Positions 46,231-57,199 of a stretch of 64,000 bases of DNA are shown one piece after another. This DNA comes from Zygnema cylindricum (taxonomy: Eukaryota; Streptophyta; Zygnematophyceae; Zygnematales; Zygnemataceae): contig JBBHKE010001612.1 of NCBI GenBank assembly GCA_037447655.1, positions 228,708 to 292,707 on the forward strand. Reading direction: 5' to 3'. A model generated the notes under the pieces. That model had not been told where the DNA came from. It was given only the letters and a program-made list of their open reading frames with translations, and did not search any database. The translations under genes and the position numbers were made by a program. How positions within the stretch are numbered: position 1 is the first letter of the stretch; every line of letters starts with the position of its first letter.

Positions 46231-46316
46231 TTGGTCCTAGTCTAATAGGATAAAGTTGACCACTATCGGCCAACTTGACCAACGGCAGGTACCGAGATCA
46301 TATCCCGGGTCCGTCA
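46231..46316 (+). other. tRNA-like Pol III module in LTR U3 (E5 5' LTR)
   Basis: A perfect A box TAGTCTAATAGG lies at 46238-46249. The B box reads GATCATATC (46296-46304), one mismatch from consensus and one change from the sister LTR. A T5 run follows. Confidence 0.62.
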
Positions 46317-47011
46317 GTTATATTTTTAGTAACCTACTAAAAATAATTGCCTGTTGAACTAAGGTAGCCAGGGATCAACCACCCTCTTTATCCTTAAGTG
46401 ACTACAACAAGTATGGGGGCTAGAGAGAGGAGGTGGAGGCAGGCTGTCCGTCTTTTTCTTTTCCTTTTATACTAACATATTTAAACCTAAAAAATACTCT
46501 AGAAATCTATTAATGTCAACAATTTATGTGCGGCCATTGTACGACATGGCCAACTAGCCAACACATGTCATATTTGGATTCGTTCCTGTAATCCTCCAAG
46601 ATGCCTAATGCAATGTTGTTGTGCCACGTGTAAATCGACGTGGCAATGACCGAAATCGCCAAAATCTTTTTCTGTGATCTCGGCGTTCTTCGCGTCCGTC
46701 TGATCAAAACAAGATTTTAATCGTAGCCGTTAAAATTGTTGCGCGATATTTGTTTCGCTGTCAAAACAAAATGCGCGCTATCCGTTGCGTCTTCATATTG
46801 TACTTTATACTTTACAATGTTGATATTTGAGTATTTTCTAGGTCTATTAGGATAGAAAAAGAGCAGAAGCACCCTGCCTCTAACTCCCTTCTCCAAGCCC
46901 CCACACTTGTCGTTGTCACTAAAGGCTTGATTGGGAGCTAATGCCATGGCTGCCTAAGCTCACTAGAGAAGACAGGGGTTGATTTAGGTAGATGTACCAA
47001 AAGGTACTTGA

Positions 47012-47095
47012 CGGACCCAGGAATTGATCTTGGTACCTGTCGTCCGTCAAGTGACCCGTAGCCGGTAGCTTTGTCCGTTTAGTCTAGGACTAGTG
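47012..47095 (-). other. tRNA-like Pol III module in LTR U3 (S4)
   Basis: On the minus strand TAGACTAAACGG (complement of 47075-47086) differs from the A-box consensus at one position, and GATCAATTC (complement of 47021-47029) matches the B box. A T4 run follows. Confidence 0.6.
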
Positions 47096-47204
47096 CTAAG
47101 GTATATTGGGTTTGATATGTAAATAAACATCTACACGTAGGATTTTCCATTTAACTAGATTACGGTTTATCGGACATAGAAACAGTTGTACTATTAGTAC
47201 CGGA

Positions 47205-47584
47205 CGAAACAAATCGTACAGACATTTGTTTCGACGGTCCGTATTAATACCGATATCAATCGGACGGCCGTGGTTAGCGTCGGCTTCGCGGAAAGGACAA
47301 TCTGGCGGTTTGCGGACTCCGCCAATTTGGATGACACGTGGCAACATCATACGGGTTTACGGAATCTCCGGAACGGAAGACAACAAATTGTGATGTGACA
47401 AATGTCGCATAATGGCGACGTCGTACACCGTCCGTACACAAAGTACATCGGCATCTGTACTTTATTGTACGGTACAGTCCTATGATTGGTCAGTACCTCA
47501 GTACTAGGGGGTTTAGAGAGGGGTTTAGGACTTAGAATATTTTGGGTAGACAGCCGCCTCTCCCAGAGAGCATCCTGTATAAAT
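47205..47584 (+). promoter_or_regulatory. LTR promoter layout of S4
   Basis: In order: a perfect 10-bp inverted repeat CGAAACAAAT/ATTTGTTTCG (47205-47214 and 47224-47233); ACACGTGGC at 47334-47342, a G-box of the kind bound by plant bZIP factors in abscisic-acid or stress responses; an inverted CCAAT box ATTGG at 47485-47489; and TATAAAT at 47578-47584. The same order recurs in the other LTRs. Transcription should start near 47608, just before the first leader hairpin. Confidence 0.65.
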
Positions 47585-48052
47585 GGCAAACTTTGGCCAG
47601 CCATAACTATCAACTCAGTTGACCAAATTTAGTGATTTTTGTTGCTGCCCACTCAGGGGAGTCCAGGCTACACAAAGATGTAGTCGGTCAGAGTGTTTGC
47701 CTGCCAGGGTGGCTGCATTTCTAAGGGAAATTCAAAGTGGGTGAAAGTGTCCAAATCTCATATTCTAACTTTGCATTCTGTGGTGGAACTGAGCACACAT
47801 AAAGTCTTATTTCACAGGGGTGAAGCTGTAATGGGGTTCTGATTTTTCAAGGGGTCAATCATTTGGGTTTATATAAACTTGGAGTCGGCACTATCTAGAT
47901 TAGCTTCTTTTGATCTGCGAATTATGTGTGGCAATGGAACCCATAGAATTTCATACAAAACTGTATTTATGCGCGACGTCTATAGTTTTAATTAAATGAA
48001 TTTGTTTACGCGTCACAGTTTAAGTATATGTCAAACCATCTACGTCTCAGCA

Positions 48053-48138
48053 CCAATCATAGAATATTAGGATAAAGCTAACCGCTACCAGCTAGCTTAA
48101 TATACGGTATGTACCAGGATCAAATCCTGGGTCTGTCA
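48053..48138 (+). other. tRNA-like Pol III module in LTR U3 (E4)
   Basis: GAATATTAGGATAAAGC is D-arm-like. GATCAAATC (48118-48126) is a full B box in a CCAGG/CCTGG stem. It is followed by T9 at 48141-48149, the strongest terminator-like run in the set. Confidence 0.65.
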
Positions 48139-48343
48139 AGTTTTTTTTTAGTAAATCTACTAAAGCATCTCCTTGTCTCTCTCTGGATAGCACCGGCTGC
48201 CATGGCTCTATCTCCCTCTTCAACCTTCAGTGACTGCGATAAGTGTGGGAGATGAAGAGAGGAGTTGGAGGCAAACTGCATCGGCTTCTTTTCTGCAATT
48301 AATTTAGATCTAGAAAATACTAAAAGAACCATTAATCTCTACA

Positions 48344-50812
48344 CTTCCCTTATTTTCTAGTCACTTTTTAATTTCAGACCACACTTCTCCTTGCAAAAAA
48401 ATAGCTTAGGGGAAGGCACATGTTTGGTCATCATATCTGCTACCATTTCACTATCTGGTCTATAGTCTAAACTGATTATTTTGTCTTCTACCTTTCCCCT
48501 AACAAAACTAAGTCTAATGTCCATATATTTTGCTTAAAAATAGTGTTTAGGATTTGCAGATATGGCAATAGCTACCTGATTGTCACAAAATACTTTTTGA
48601 ACACCACTCTTAAGATGACCAAGTTCTCTAAGCAAGGACTTGACCCACATTAATTCTTTTACAGCAGAGCAAGAGCCCAAGTACTCAGCCTCCGTGGTTG
48701 ATTGAGCAATGACCTTTTGTTGCTTCAGCAGCAAGCCCCATCACCCACATACAATACATACCCAGATGTGCACCTCCTCATAGGAGCATCCCCATAGTTG
48801 GCATCACTCTAAGTGGTGATGTTAGTATTGTTCCCACCCAAATGCAACCATAAATCTCTAGTCCCTATGAGATATCTAAGGACTCTGTTAGCTGCCTCCC
48901 AATCTTTCATAGTGGGAGAATTCAGACTCCTACTTAGTACTCCTACAGCTGCGGCTATGTCCGGACGGGTACAATTCATGAAATATATTAGGTTGCCCAC
49001 TACTTGTCTATAAGGGATGCTCTGCATAAATCTTTCTCTTCCGAGCCTACCTCATCATCCAAGATTATAATTTCGTCTTCCACACTCCCGTCAGTTCCTT
49101 TCTTTAATTCCATAGGAGTGGTACAACTATTAGCCTTGTCCATTTGGAATCTTTCTAACATGTTTCCAATGACCTCATTTTGAGTTAATCTTATTATCTT
49201 TATATCTCTGTCTCTCTCGATCTATCTGAATTCCCAAACTATACCTTGATTCTCCCATATCCTTCCTCTCAAATCTTCCTTTTAGATCATTTTTCAACTT
49301 ATTTATTTTATCCATAGATTTACTTAAAACAAGCAAATCATCAACATAAATTGCAATAAATGTAATTCCTTCCTCATCTTCAAACAAATAAATTGAGTGA
49401 TCTGAGCTCATTCGAATATATCCCAAACCTGTAAGAAACTCATCGAGCTTCTTGTTCCATTGCTAGGGCGTCTGTTTCATCCCATACAAAAATTTGATCA
49501 ATCGACATACCTTGCTCTCCTCCCCTTGCTCCACAAATTTTTCGAGCTATTGCATAAAAATCTCCTATTCCAACTCTCCATGTAGGAAGGTCGTCTCGAT
49601 GTCCATCTGATGCACTTCCATGTCTTCTGCTGCCGCCATACTGAGAAGTATCGGAACAGAGGGAAACTTGACGACCAGAGCAAAAGTCTCCTAGTAGTCA
49701 ATTCCCTCTTTCTGGGTAAATGCCTTCACCTGTAACCAGGCCTTGTAGCGCTCAATGGTGTTATCCGGGTTGAGTTTCAATTTTGAATACCCACTTACAA
49801 CCGATTGGCTTCCTATTAGGGGGACAATCCACCAATTTCCACGTATTGGCTGCCATAATCGAAGCCATCTCCTCATTAATGGTTGTCTTCCACCGCTTCC
49901 TCTCAAGACTTTTTATCGCCTCACCATAAGTCTGGGGTTCATCGAGATGAAACAGTTTGGTTACCTTGTTGTTAACTTGTTTATCTTGCAGTCCTTTGCT
50001 GCTTCTCCTTCCACCCTCAAACTTTGATGCTGGAATGGATGGCTCTCGTGGATTCTTTCGAACAGTTTCGACTTCTCCCCTATCCCTCGATTCCGGGTCT
50101 TTTTCCACCACGTTTTTCGCTTCGGTTTAAGTTGGCACTAGGGGTTTCACGGCTGAGTTCTCCATCGTTTGATTTGTACCTACAAGATCATCATCTTCTC
50201 GAAAACCTGGATAGTTTGGAAGCTCAAAGTCATAAGAATTTTCTGACTCAAATCTGATTTTGAGTGCCTTTGTATGCTTAGAGGGATCTATAGATTACCC
50301 TTCATCCATGACCACTAGATGCTTTACTAGGATTATATCTTCTCTCTTTAGATCATAGACTCTATATTTTTTTGCATCTTCATCATATTCTAGCAGATAT
50401 CTTAGTTTTCCTTTCGAATCCAACTTCCAATTTGACCGATTTGGTTGAAAACTTGACTACCGAAAACCTTTAAGTGTGAAACATCTGGTTTTCGGTCGGT
50501 CCATCTCTCGAAAAGAGTTTGGCCTTTTACTACCGAAGTAAGAAGTTTATTTTTGAGATAATTTGCAATGTTCGTAGCTTTGACCCAAAATCTCTTTCCT
50601 ATCTTCTAATCTAATAGCATACTCCTGGCACTATCACTTAGTGTTCTATTTAACCTCTCGACTACACCATTTTGCTCAGGATTTTTAAGAACTGTCTTTT
50701 GGTGTTGCACTCCATCTTCTCTCAGTAAATCCTCAAACTTATTGGAGGTATACTCTCCCCCTTTATCACTCCTTACTCTCTTAAAAGAGGTTTTAGGAGT
50801 TTCTCACTCCAT
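48344..50812 (-). pseudogene. Degenerate pol (RNase H, RT, integrase part) of E4
   Basis: From the LTR rightward the minus strand encodes RNase H (FCDNQVAIAI near 48590; a small deletion near 48725 removes the Trp-Ser pair), RT (YVDDLL near 49340), the RT start and linker (50111-49691) and the integrase C-terminal and core region to about 50790. Frameshifts and stops are common. It is nearest to E1 and E2. It is cut off by E6. Confidence 0.88.
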
Positions 50813-51152
50813 CTATATTTTTCTATGTTTTAAAGGGTTTTAAAGTTTCTACCTGGTGCTTGGAAATACTTCTTACTCTATATACTTGTCGTAGTCACCG
50901 AGAGATAGAAGAAACTCCAAGTCTACCAACAAATAGTTAGTGAGACAAGCAAGAGGGTTGAAACGATAGTTTGCCAAAAGACTAGTAGATGGACCATTCT
51001 GGACTTGAAACAGGATCTATGGTCCGCTAGCGTAGACGGTAGAACTATCCTATATATGTAGATGGACTATGATAATATGGTTGACTTTTATATAAAAGTC
51101 TACCACGCAAGTAGAGAGAAAGAGAAAGAAGTTATTAGTCAAAAGATATGTG

Positions 51153-51236
51153 TGACCACACTAGGATTTGATCCTAGTTCCTTCGGGATATAGGGCATAT
51201 GGCGTAGTTGTAAGCCTTATCCCGTAGGTGTCAATG
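51153..51236 (-). other. tRNA-like Pol III module in LTR U3 (E6 5' LTR)
   Basis: On the minus strand ACCTACGGGATAAGGC is D-arm-like and GATCAAATC (complement of 51165-51173) is a full B box in an AGGATCAAATCCT hairpin. A T4 run follows. The sister module is at 54379-54461. Confidence 0.6.
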
Positions 51237-52038
51237 AAACGATGAATATAGGTTTGAAACGTATTTAAACTTGGTACTAATCTACATACTCCGTTTCGCG
51301 GATTACGAAACGAAACAACGTTGGATTTATCGGACGCGATTAAATGCGGTTTCAAGATCCGACGGCTCACGGTGGAGCCGACGCACCGGTGTGTACATTT
51401 GGCGATTTGTGAGCTAATGTTGGCGGATGACACGTGGCACGCCGTGATTGGACAACGGGTATTACGGGGGGAGCAATTACAGCTTAGAAATTGACAAGCG
51501 GTAGCGGAGCGACCATGCCGTACTATGGCCGTACAAGAAGTACAGCGGTACGTCTACCTTGTTGTACCTTACAGTCTTTTGATTGGCTAGGGTACACTAG
51601 TAGTAGGATCAGAGAGGTAGTTTAGGACTTAGAAAAAATTAGGTAGTCGCCTCTCTCCCAGAGTGCATCTGTATTTATTGGCCAACTTTGGTCAGCCATA
51701 ACTTAATGCTCGGGTGAGCAATTTCAGTGATTTTTTTTGCTGCCAACTCAAGGGAGTCCAAGCTACACATGGGTGTAGTCGTTCAGAGTGTTTGCTTGCC
51801 AGGGTGGTTACATTTCTCAGGGAAAGTCAAAGTGGGGAATGTTATCAAAAACTCATATTCTAACTTTGCATTTTGTGGTGGAACTGAGCACACATAAAGT
51901 ATTATTTCACACTGGTGAAGTTGTAAGTGGGTTCTGATTTTAACCATTTTGGTTTATATAAACTTGGAGTTGGAACTATCTAGACTAGTTTCTTTAGACC
52001 TGTGAATTTTGTGTGGCAATGGAGCCCATAGAATTACA

Positions 52039-54025
52039 GGTTATGGGCCCACCATCTAGGGTGCCTAAGTTTGATGGAACATAATTCACTTATTAGGAGT
52101 TTACGATGGAGGGATTGCTTTTCGAAAAGCACTTGTGGGGAATTGTTTCGAACAAGTGGGGAATCCGCCACCCGGCTTTGGTGGAACTCACTATGGAGAT
52201 TCTTTAAGGGCTTTTCAGAAAACCCACCGGAGATCTGATGTAATTAAAGGTGAAGGGAAAATCATTGCCATGGAAGAGGGAAAAATAAAAAAGAGAAAAG
52301 GAACACCTATGGTGAGGGGAGCTAAGCTCTCGGCTACAGCTTCACTTATAGGGGTTATAATTGAACTAAAAATTGAAGAAAATGACAGAAAAATATGTGA
52401 ATACAAATACACTATAGCAAAATATCTCATACGTGTCTAAGTCCATAGCTATCACTCTTATAAACTTAACCAGGTCCTCAAAGATATGGGAAACACTGAT
52501 TCACTATTATAAACGTGAGACTATACAGAGGCAGCAGTTAGTAAAACAAGAAATAGAGGCCTATGTTTATAAAGGGGGTAGCATGATAGAGTTTTGGAAT
52601 GATATTGCTCCGGTATATGTTGAGCTTGCTAGTGCAGGATATGTGGAATTTGAGGAGAGAAAGATTAACACACTAATCATAAAACTCCCAGATGAGTACG
52701 AAAACATAATTAACCGTAAGCAAGAAAAGGATGGCTCCTCATGACTTGGAGGATTACCATGGGGATGATTCTTGTGAGGGAAAGCACTTTGGAGCTTCGT
52801 AGGGGAAGTGACAGGGTGAATGCATTCACAGATGGTGGTGATTGGCGGAAGCATGATATTAAAAATGGTGGTGACAAGCGGAAGCGTGATGAGAGAAGTA
52901 ATGGTGACTGGCGGAAGCGTGATGAGAGGAAGAAAGACAAAGGTAAACCCTATCGTAACTTTGATAGAAAGAGAGGTAGAGGAAAAGAAAAAGGAGCTTC
53001 GAAAGGAGGGGTTTGCTTCTTTTGTAGGGAACCGGTTCACTTTATGGAGGAATACCCTTGTTTGGAAGAACTTAGAAGTTGGAATGTGGACGAGGAGGAA
53101 AAAGGGGGAGAGGAGAAAGATGTTGAAGATATTTTAGAGCTTCGTCGCATCGGTAGAATGGAGAAGAGAGAAAAGCACACAGAGATTCCACGAAAGCAAC
53201 AGTGTGCTTTTAGAGGTATAAAGGAAGTAAAAGGAAGGGAGGTACTTGAGAGAGTTAGACATGATGAGGATGTCAAAGAGTGTAAAAAGTATGATTTAGA
53301 AATGAGAAAGAGAGATCTAGGATCCTTAATTGAAAATTAAAAATAATGAGGATAATTTCATAGATATTTTGGAAACAAAAATCTGGTCTGAAAGGGAGAC
53401 TTCAACGAATTGCGAGGAAAGGGGAGAAGTAAATCTTGAGGGGGTTTTAAAAGATAGGGGAGAAGATGAATATTTAATGAAAGGTTTAGGGGAGGAAAAA
53501 TATTTATTGGGAATCAAAATAGAAAGTGATAGTGGAAATAATTCCATGGGAGAGAGTGAGGGAAGTTTAGAAAATGGGGTAATTATCATGGACAAATATA
53601 TGAGTAAGGGATATGTAAATTTTATGAGGAATTTAGTGGGGACTCTTAATTTAAGGGTAATTTTGGGGGGTAATGGATTTTACATCACTAATGGGAGTGA
53701 TGCCATTTATGAAGTTGTGCCTGTAAAAGGGTTATCATCTGGTTATGTGTTCCAAGTTGGGGATGGGGCTGGTTGTTTGAATTGCAAGCAAGAAGTTGGT
53801 TTTTGCTCGGATGAAAAAGGGATGAAGTGGATAAAATCCTACCTCTAAAAGTTCGGATTTATGAAAAGTGGCATGTATGATCAACAAGATGCAATGTTTA
53901 TTTCGGCTCATCACTTCTTTAAATACGAGAGTATTAACTCAAATTTTTACGAGGAGAAAAGAAAGAGAAAAAGAAAATGTTTTCGGTGGGAGTTGAAAGA
54001 AAAGTAGACTAGAAAATAAGGGGAG
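52039..54025 (+). pseudogene. Deleted and degenerate gag-pol of E6
   Basis: The frame begins MGPPSRVP through the primer site but meets stops within about 20 codons. Gag pieces follow (52135-53340), including repeated GDWRKRDER units at 52840-52930 and an altered zinc knuckle (CFFCREPVHFMEEYPC, two extra residues before the last Cys). It then jumps without protease or integrase core to short blocks matching the integrase C-terminus (VKECKKYDLEMRKRDL), RT (EKYLLGIKIESD) and RNase H (GDGAGCLNCKQE). The blocks are in element order, so this is a product of several internal deletions. It is non-autonomous. Confidence 0.85.
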
Positions 54026-54378
54026 TGTTGAAATTTAAGTATTTTCTAGGTATGTATTTTTCTATGTATTAAAAGGTTTTAAAGTTTCTACCTGGTGCTT
54101 GGAAATAATTCTTTCTCTATATACTTGTCCTATTCACCGAAAGATAGAAGAAACTCCAAGTCTACCCACAAATAGTTAGTGAGACAGGGAAGAGGGTTGA
54201 AAGGATAGTCTACCAAAAGATTAGTAGATGGACCATTCCGGATTTGAAACAGGATCTATGGTCCGTTAGCGTAGACGGTAAAACTATCCTATATATGTAG
54301 ATCGACTATGATAATATGGTTGACTTTTATGTAAAAGTCTACCACGCAAGAAGAGAGAAAGAGAAAGAAGTAAATGTG

Positions 54379-54461
54379 TGACCCCACTAGGATTTGATGC
54401 TAGTTCCTTCGGGATATAGAACGTACGCCGTAGCCGTAAGCCTTATCCCATAAGTCTCAAT
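54379..54461 (-). other. tRNA-like Pol III module in LTR U3 (E6 3' LTR)
   Basis: Nearly identical to 51153-51236, but the B-box block has one change (complement of 54391-54399 starts CATCAAATC), which would weaken it. Confidence 0.5.
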
Positions 54462-55273
54462 GAAACGATGAGTATAGGTTTGAAACGTATTTAAACTTGG
54501 TACTAATCTACATACTCCGTTTCGCGGATTACGAAACGAAACAACGTTGGATTTATCGGACGCGATTAAATGCGGTTTCAAGATCCGACTGCTCACGGTG
54601 GAGCCGACGCACCGGCGTGTACATTTGGCGGTTTGTGAGCTAATGTTGGCGGATGACACGTGGCACGTCGTGATTGGAAAACGGGTATTACGGGAGGAGC
54701 AATTACGGCTTAGAAATTGACACGCGGTAGCGAAGCGACCATGCCGTACTATGGCCGTACAAGAAGTACAGCGGTACGTCTACCTTGTTGTACCTTACAG
54801 TCTTTTGATTGGCTAGGGTACACTGGTAGTAGGATCAGAGAGGTAGTTTAGGACTTAGAAAAAATTAGGTAGTCGCCTCTCTCCCAGAGTGCATCTGTAT
54901 TTATTGGCCAACTTTGGTTAGCCATAACTTAATACTCGGGTGAGCAATTTTAGTGATTTTTTTTGTTGCGAACTCAAGGGAGTCCAAGCTACACACGGGT
55001 GTAGTCGGTCAGAGTGTTTGCCTGCCAGGGTGGCTGCATTTCTTAGGGAAAGTCAAAGTCGGAAATGTTATCAAAAACTCATATTCTAACTTTGCATTTT
55101 GTGGTGGAACTGAGCACACAGAAAGTATTATTTCACACGGGTCAAGCTGTAATTGGGTTCTGATTATCAAAGGGTCAATCATTTAGGTTTATATAAACTT
55201 GGAGTCGGCACTATCTAGATTAGCTTCTTTGGACCTGCGAATTATGTGTGGCAATAGAGCCCATATAATTACA

Positions 55274-55559
55274 ACCAGCATAGTAAAGTGTCTTTTTTTC
55301 ATTGCTTAAAATCAGCCTAGACATCTTCTGACTACCTTTTTCAGCAGTGAAATAAACTTCCTCCTTTTTCAGCAGTGAAATAAACTTCCTCCTCAAAGTT
55401 AGCAGTAAAGGTTTCATTCCTAGTGCTAGTCTCAAAACCCTTATCATCTAACACAGACGTTGAGATGAGGTTTTTGTTTAACTCTGGAATAAACAACACA
55501 TCAGATAATGTCACTATGGATGTTTTTCCCTCCACTAAGACTTTTAGATCTACCGATCA
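55274..55559 (-). pseudogene. E4 pol fragment (protease-integrase junction)
   Basis: The minus strand reads IPELNKNLISTSVLDDKGF and SRLILSNEKKTLYYAG as in E2 residues 432-494. A 28-bp tandem duplication (CTTTTTCAGCAGTGAAATAA at about 55338 and 55367) disrupts it. Similarity to E2 stops at 55559 within a valine/leucine-rich segment. Confidence 0.85.
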
Positions 55560-55718
55560 CCTTTAAAACACACAAAAGCAACGAAAACATATATTATATA
55601 GACGTCAAAGTCGAGCTCATATTGTTTTGGCCATTCAATTAGGTTTGTGACTATTTATTCTTAATATCAACTACTGATGGTTTTGTCAAATGTACAGTCT
55701 TTGTTGTGGTCTATTAAA

Positions 55719-57111
55719 TTACAAGTGAAGGTAACATGTAAAAAACAACTTACCTAAGTTGAACCTTACCCACACCGTGCTTTTAGCAGTTCCGCGCTTG
55801 GCACACTCCAATTTTAGCAGCATCTCCTCGTTGTTCACCTTCATTTCTTCAATTTTTATTTCTCTCTCACGAATTGCTACCATAAGTTCTTCTCTCTCAT
55901 TTTCTTTCCGTTTTCGTTCTATTTTATCTTCTTCGTCTTTCCCTCGACATTCCATGTCGAAAGCTAGTCAACGCTCGATCAACTCTGTTTTGTTTTCGTG
56001 AAACCTTTGTAATGCCTATGTATTCTCTTTGTCAGATTGATCCTCCTTATTGATGATACCACAGATTCTTGCTACCAACTCATTTAAATCATCATTTTTT
56101 TGGGAAGAGAAATTGTTTTTTTCATCCTCAGGAACTTCTCTAATTCTTGCTCCCACAAGGATCGAGATTTTCGATGCATCGACAGTAAATTGCCAAAATG
56201 CTGGTTGTCTTTTTGCTGGGGGTTGTTTTGGTTGGCGTGGAGATTTTCTTCTCAATGGCGAGCTGAACACTTCTTTAACCATCTCTTCTGCGGTCTTAGA
56301 AGCCCCCCCCCCCACATTTCGCACTCTCCTTTGTTGTCATCAACGTTGCGTTATCCCTTGTGCACCATTCATTAGGAATTGTAGGTTTTGCATGACTTTT
56401 ACCTAAAGAAAATGCGTCATATTCCTCACCAATGTCTTCAACTCTTCCATCTACCCTCTCCTTATTTTTCTCACTTGTTAATTCGTCCACCAAAATTGGA
56501 CTGCCTCGCACCGTTGTTGCATTTTGTCTTTTCTGATGAATGTTAATCTCACCCTCTATAACTGGTTGTTTATGTTTCTTTGGACCGGGTTCATGTTGGT
56601 TTAAGTTTTGGCTCCCCTGATTTGGTTTCTCATTTTGAGGTATCACTCGTTTTCGTGAACTGACTTCTCTTCTCGCATTATTACCTGCCATATCTCGAAT
56701 CACACCGAATTCTCTCCGTCCACCTTTTCAGCCCCGTAGTATCAAAGCGACACTGTAAAATATGGTCTTATATGGAAAAAAATGTCCCTTGAGGTTCTTC
56801 CCTTGTTTCTTTCTCTTTCTTCACTGCATCTTTATGCTTCTTTTTTTCGTCATTTATTTTTTGTTTGCATGAAAGAATTAAACGACCTTTTCTTTCGGGT
56901 AGTTGACTAACGACAGTTGCAATTTTTTGCCATTACTCTTTGGTACAATGCTTCTTTAGGCTTTTTTGGAGTTTGACCCAACTAACCACAAAACCTCTAT
57001 TTCATGTTTTGTCCAACGATCTCGTTCCGGTTCACCTCTCGTGACATGTCTATTTGGAGGCGTTTCTTCTTGTGAAATTTGACTGAAAACAGGAAGGTTG
57101 ATGTCGTCCAT
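55719..57111 (-). pseudogene. Broken Myb/SANT-like (trihelix-type) DNA-binding protein ORF
   Basis: Reading frames from an ATG at 57111 give RDRWTKHEIEVLWLV, then after stops KIATVVSQLPERKG and CKQKINDEKKKHKD (near 56930-56830), the pattern of a Myb/SANT-like trihelix. A Lys/Asn/Gln-rich middle (56703-56296) is separated from RRKSPRQPKQPPAKRQPAF (56324-56016) by a run of 11 G where a single base would restore one frame. The end (55955-55719) is a coiled coil rich in Glu/Lys/Arg. PIF/Harbinger transposons encode a Myb-like partner of this general kind, and a Harbinger-type MITE lies at 58888, but a host gene origin is possible. Confidence 0.5.
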
Positions 57112-57199
57112 TTTCGTATATCTCCCTCGCTTGTTTACAATTTACTTCTAAAAGTAGTAAATGACAAAAAAAATGATTGGGTGTGTTAGTGAAAGATAA

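Larger units (their letters stand above)
39117..46521 (-). mobile_element. Copia element E5 inserted in the E4 LTR
   Basis: LTRs lie at 39117-40157 (3') and 45482-46521 (5') and are nearly identical to each other. The flanks ATTTT (39112-39116) and ATTTA (46522-46526) fit an aged 5-bp duplication. It is a different subfamily from E2: the LTR ends CATAATTGCA and begins TGTTGA. The polypurine tract AATAAGGGGAG lies at the 3' LTR and the half-tRNA primer site at 45467-45481. Solo LTR S3 interrupts its RT. Confidence 0.93.
46818..47953 (+). mobile_element. Solo copia LTR S4 inside the E4 LTR
   Basis: The LTR starts TGTTGATATTTGAG and ends CCCATAGAATTTCA, with a perfect TACAA duplication at 46813-46817 and 47954-47958. 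It belongs to the S2/E6 subfamily and has the best-preserved promoter layout in the window. Confidence 0.95.
50813..55273 (+). mobile_element. Shortened copia element E6 inside E4
   Basis: The 5' LTR is about 50813-52038 and the 3' LTR 54026-55273. The first 27 or so bases of the 5' LTR and about 350 bp of the adjoining E4 integrase are absent, so a deletion at the left junction removed the target duplication. The primer site is at 52039-52053 and the polypurine tract AATAAGGGGAG at 54015-54025. The internal region is about 2.0 kb against 4.3 kb in E2. Confidence 0.9.
38749..55559 (-). mobile_element. Copia element E4, host of a nested insertion stack
   Basis: The pieces of one minus-strand element are 38749-39116, 46522-46817 and 47954-48343 (together its 3' LTR), 48344-50812 (RT/RNase H and part of integrase) and 55274-55559 (protease-integrase junction). 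LTR continuity across the E5 and S4 insertions is clear when compared with the E2 LTR: GTGCCGGTG continues at ATGTGCGGCCATTG, and ACTTTACAA continues at TACAAAACTG. Gag, the primer site and the 5' LTR are lost at 55559. About 350 bp of integrase is also missing at the E6 junction. Confidence 0.85.
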
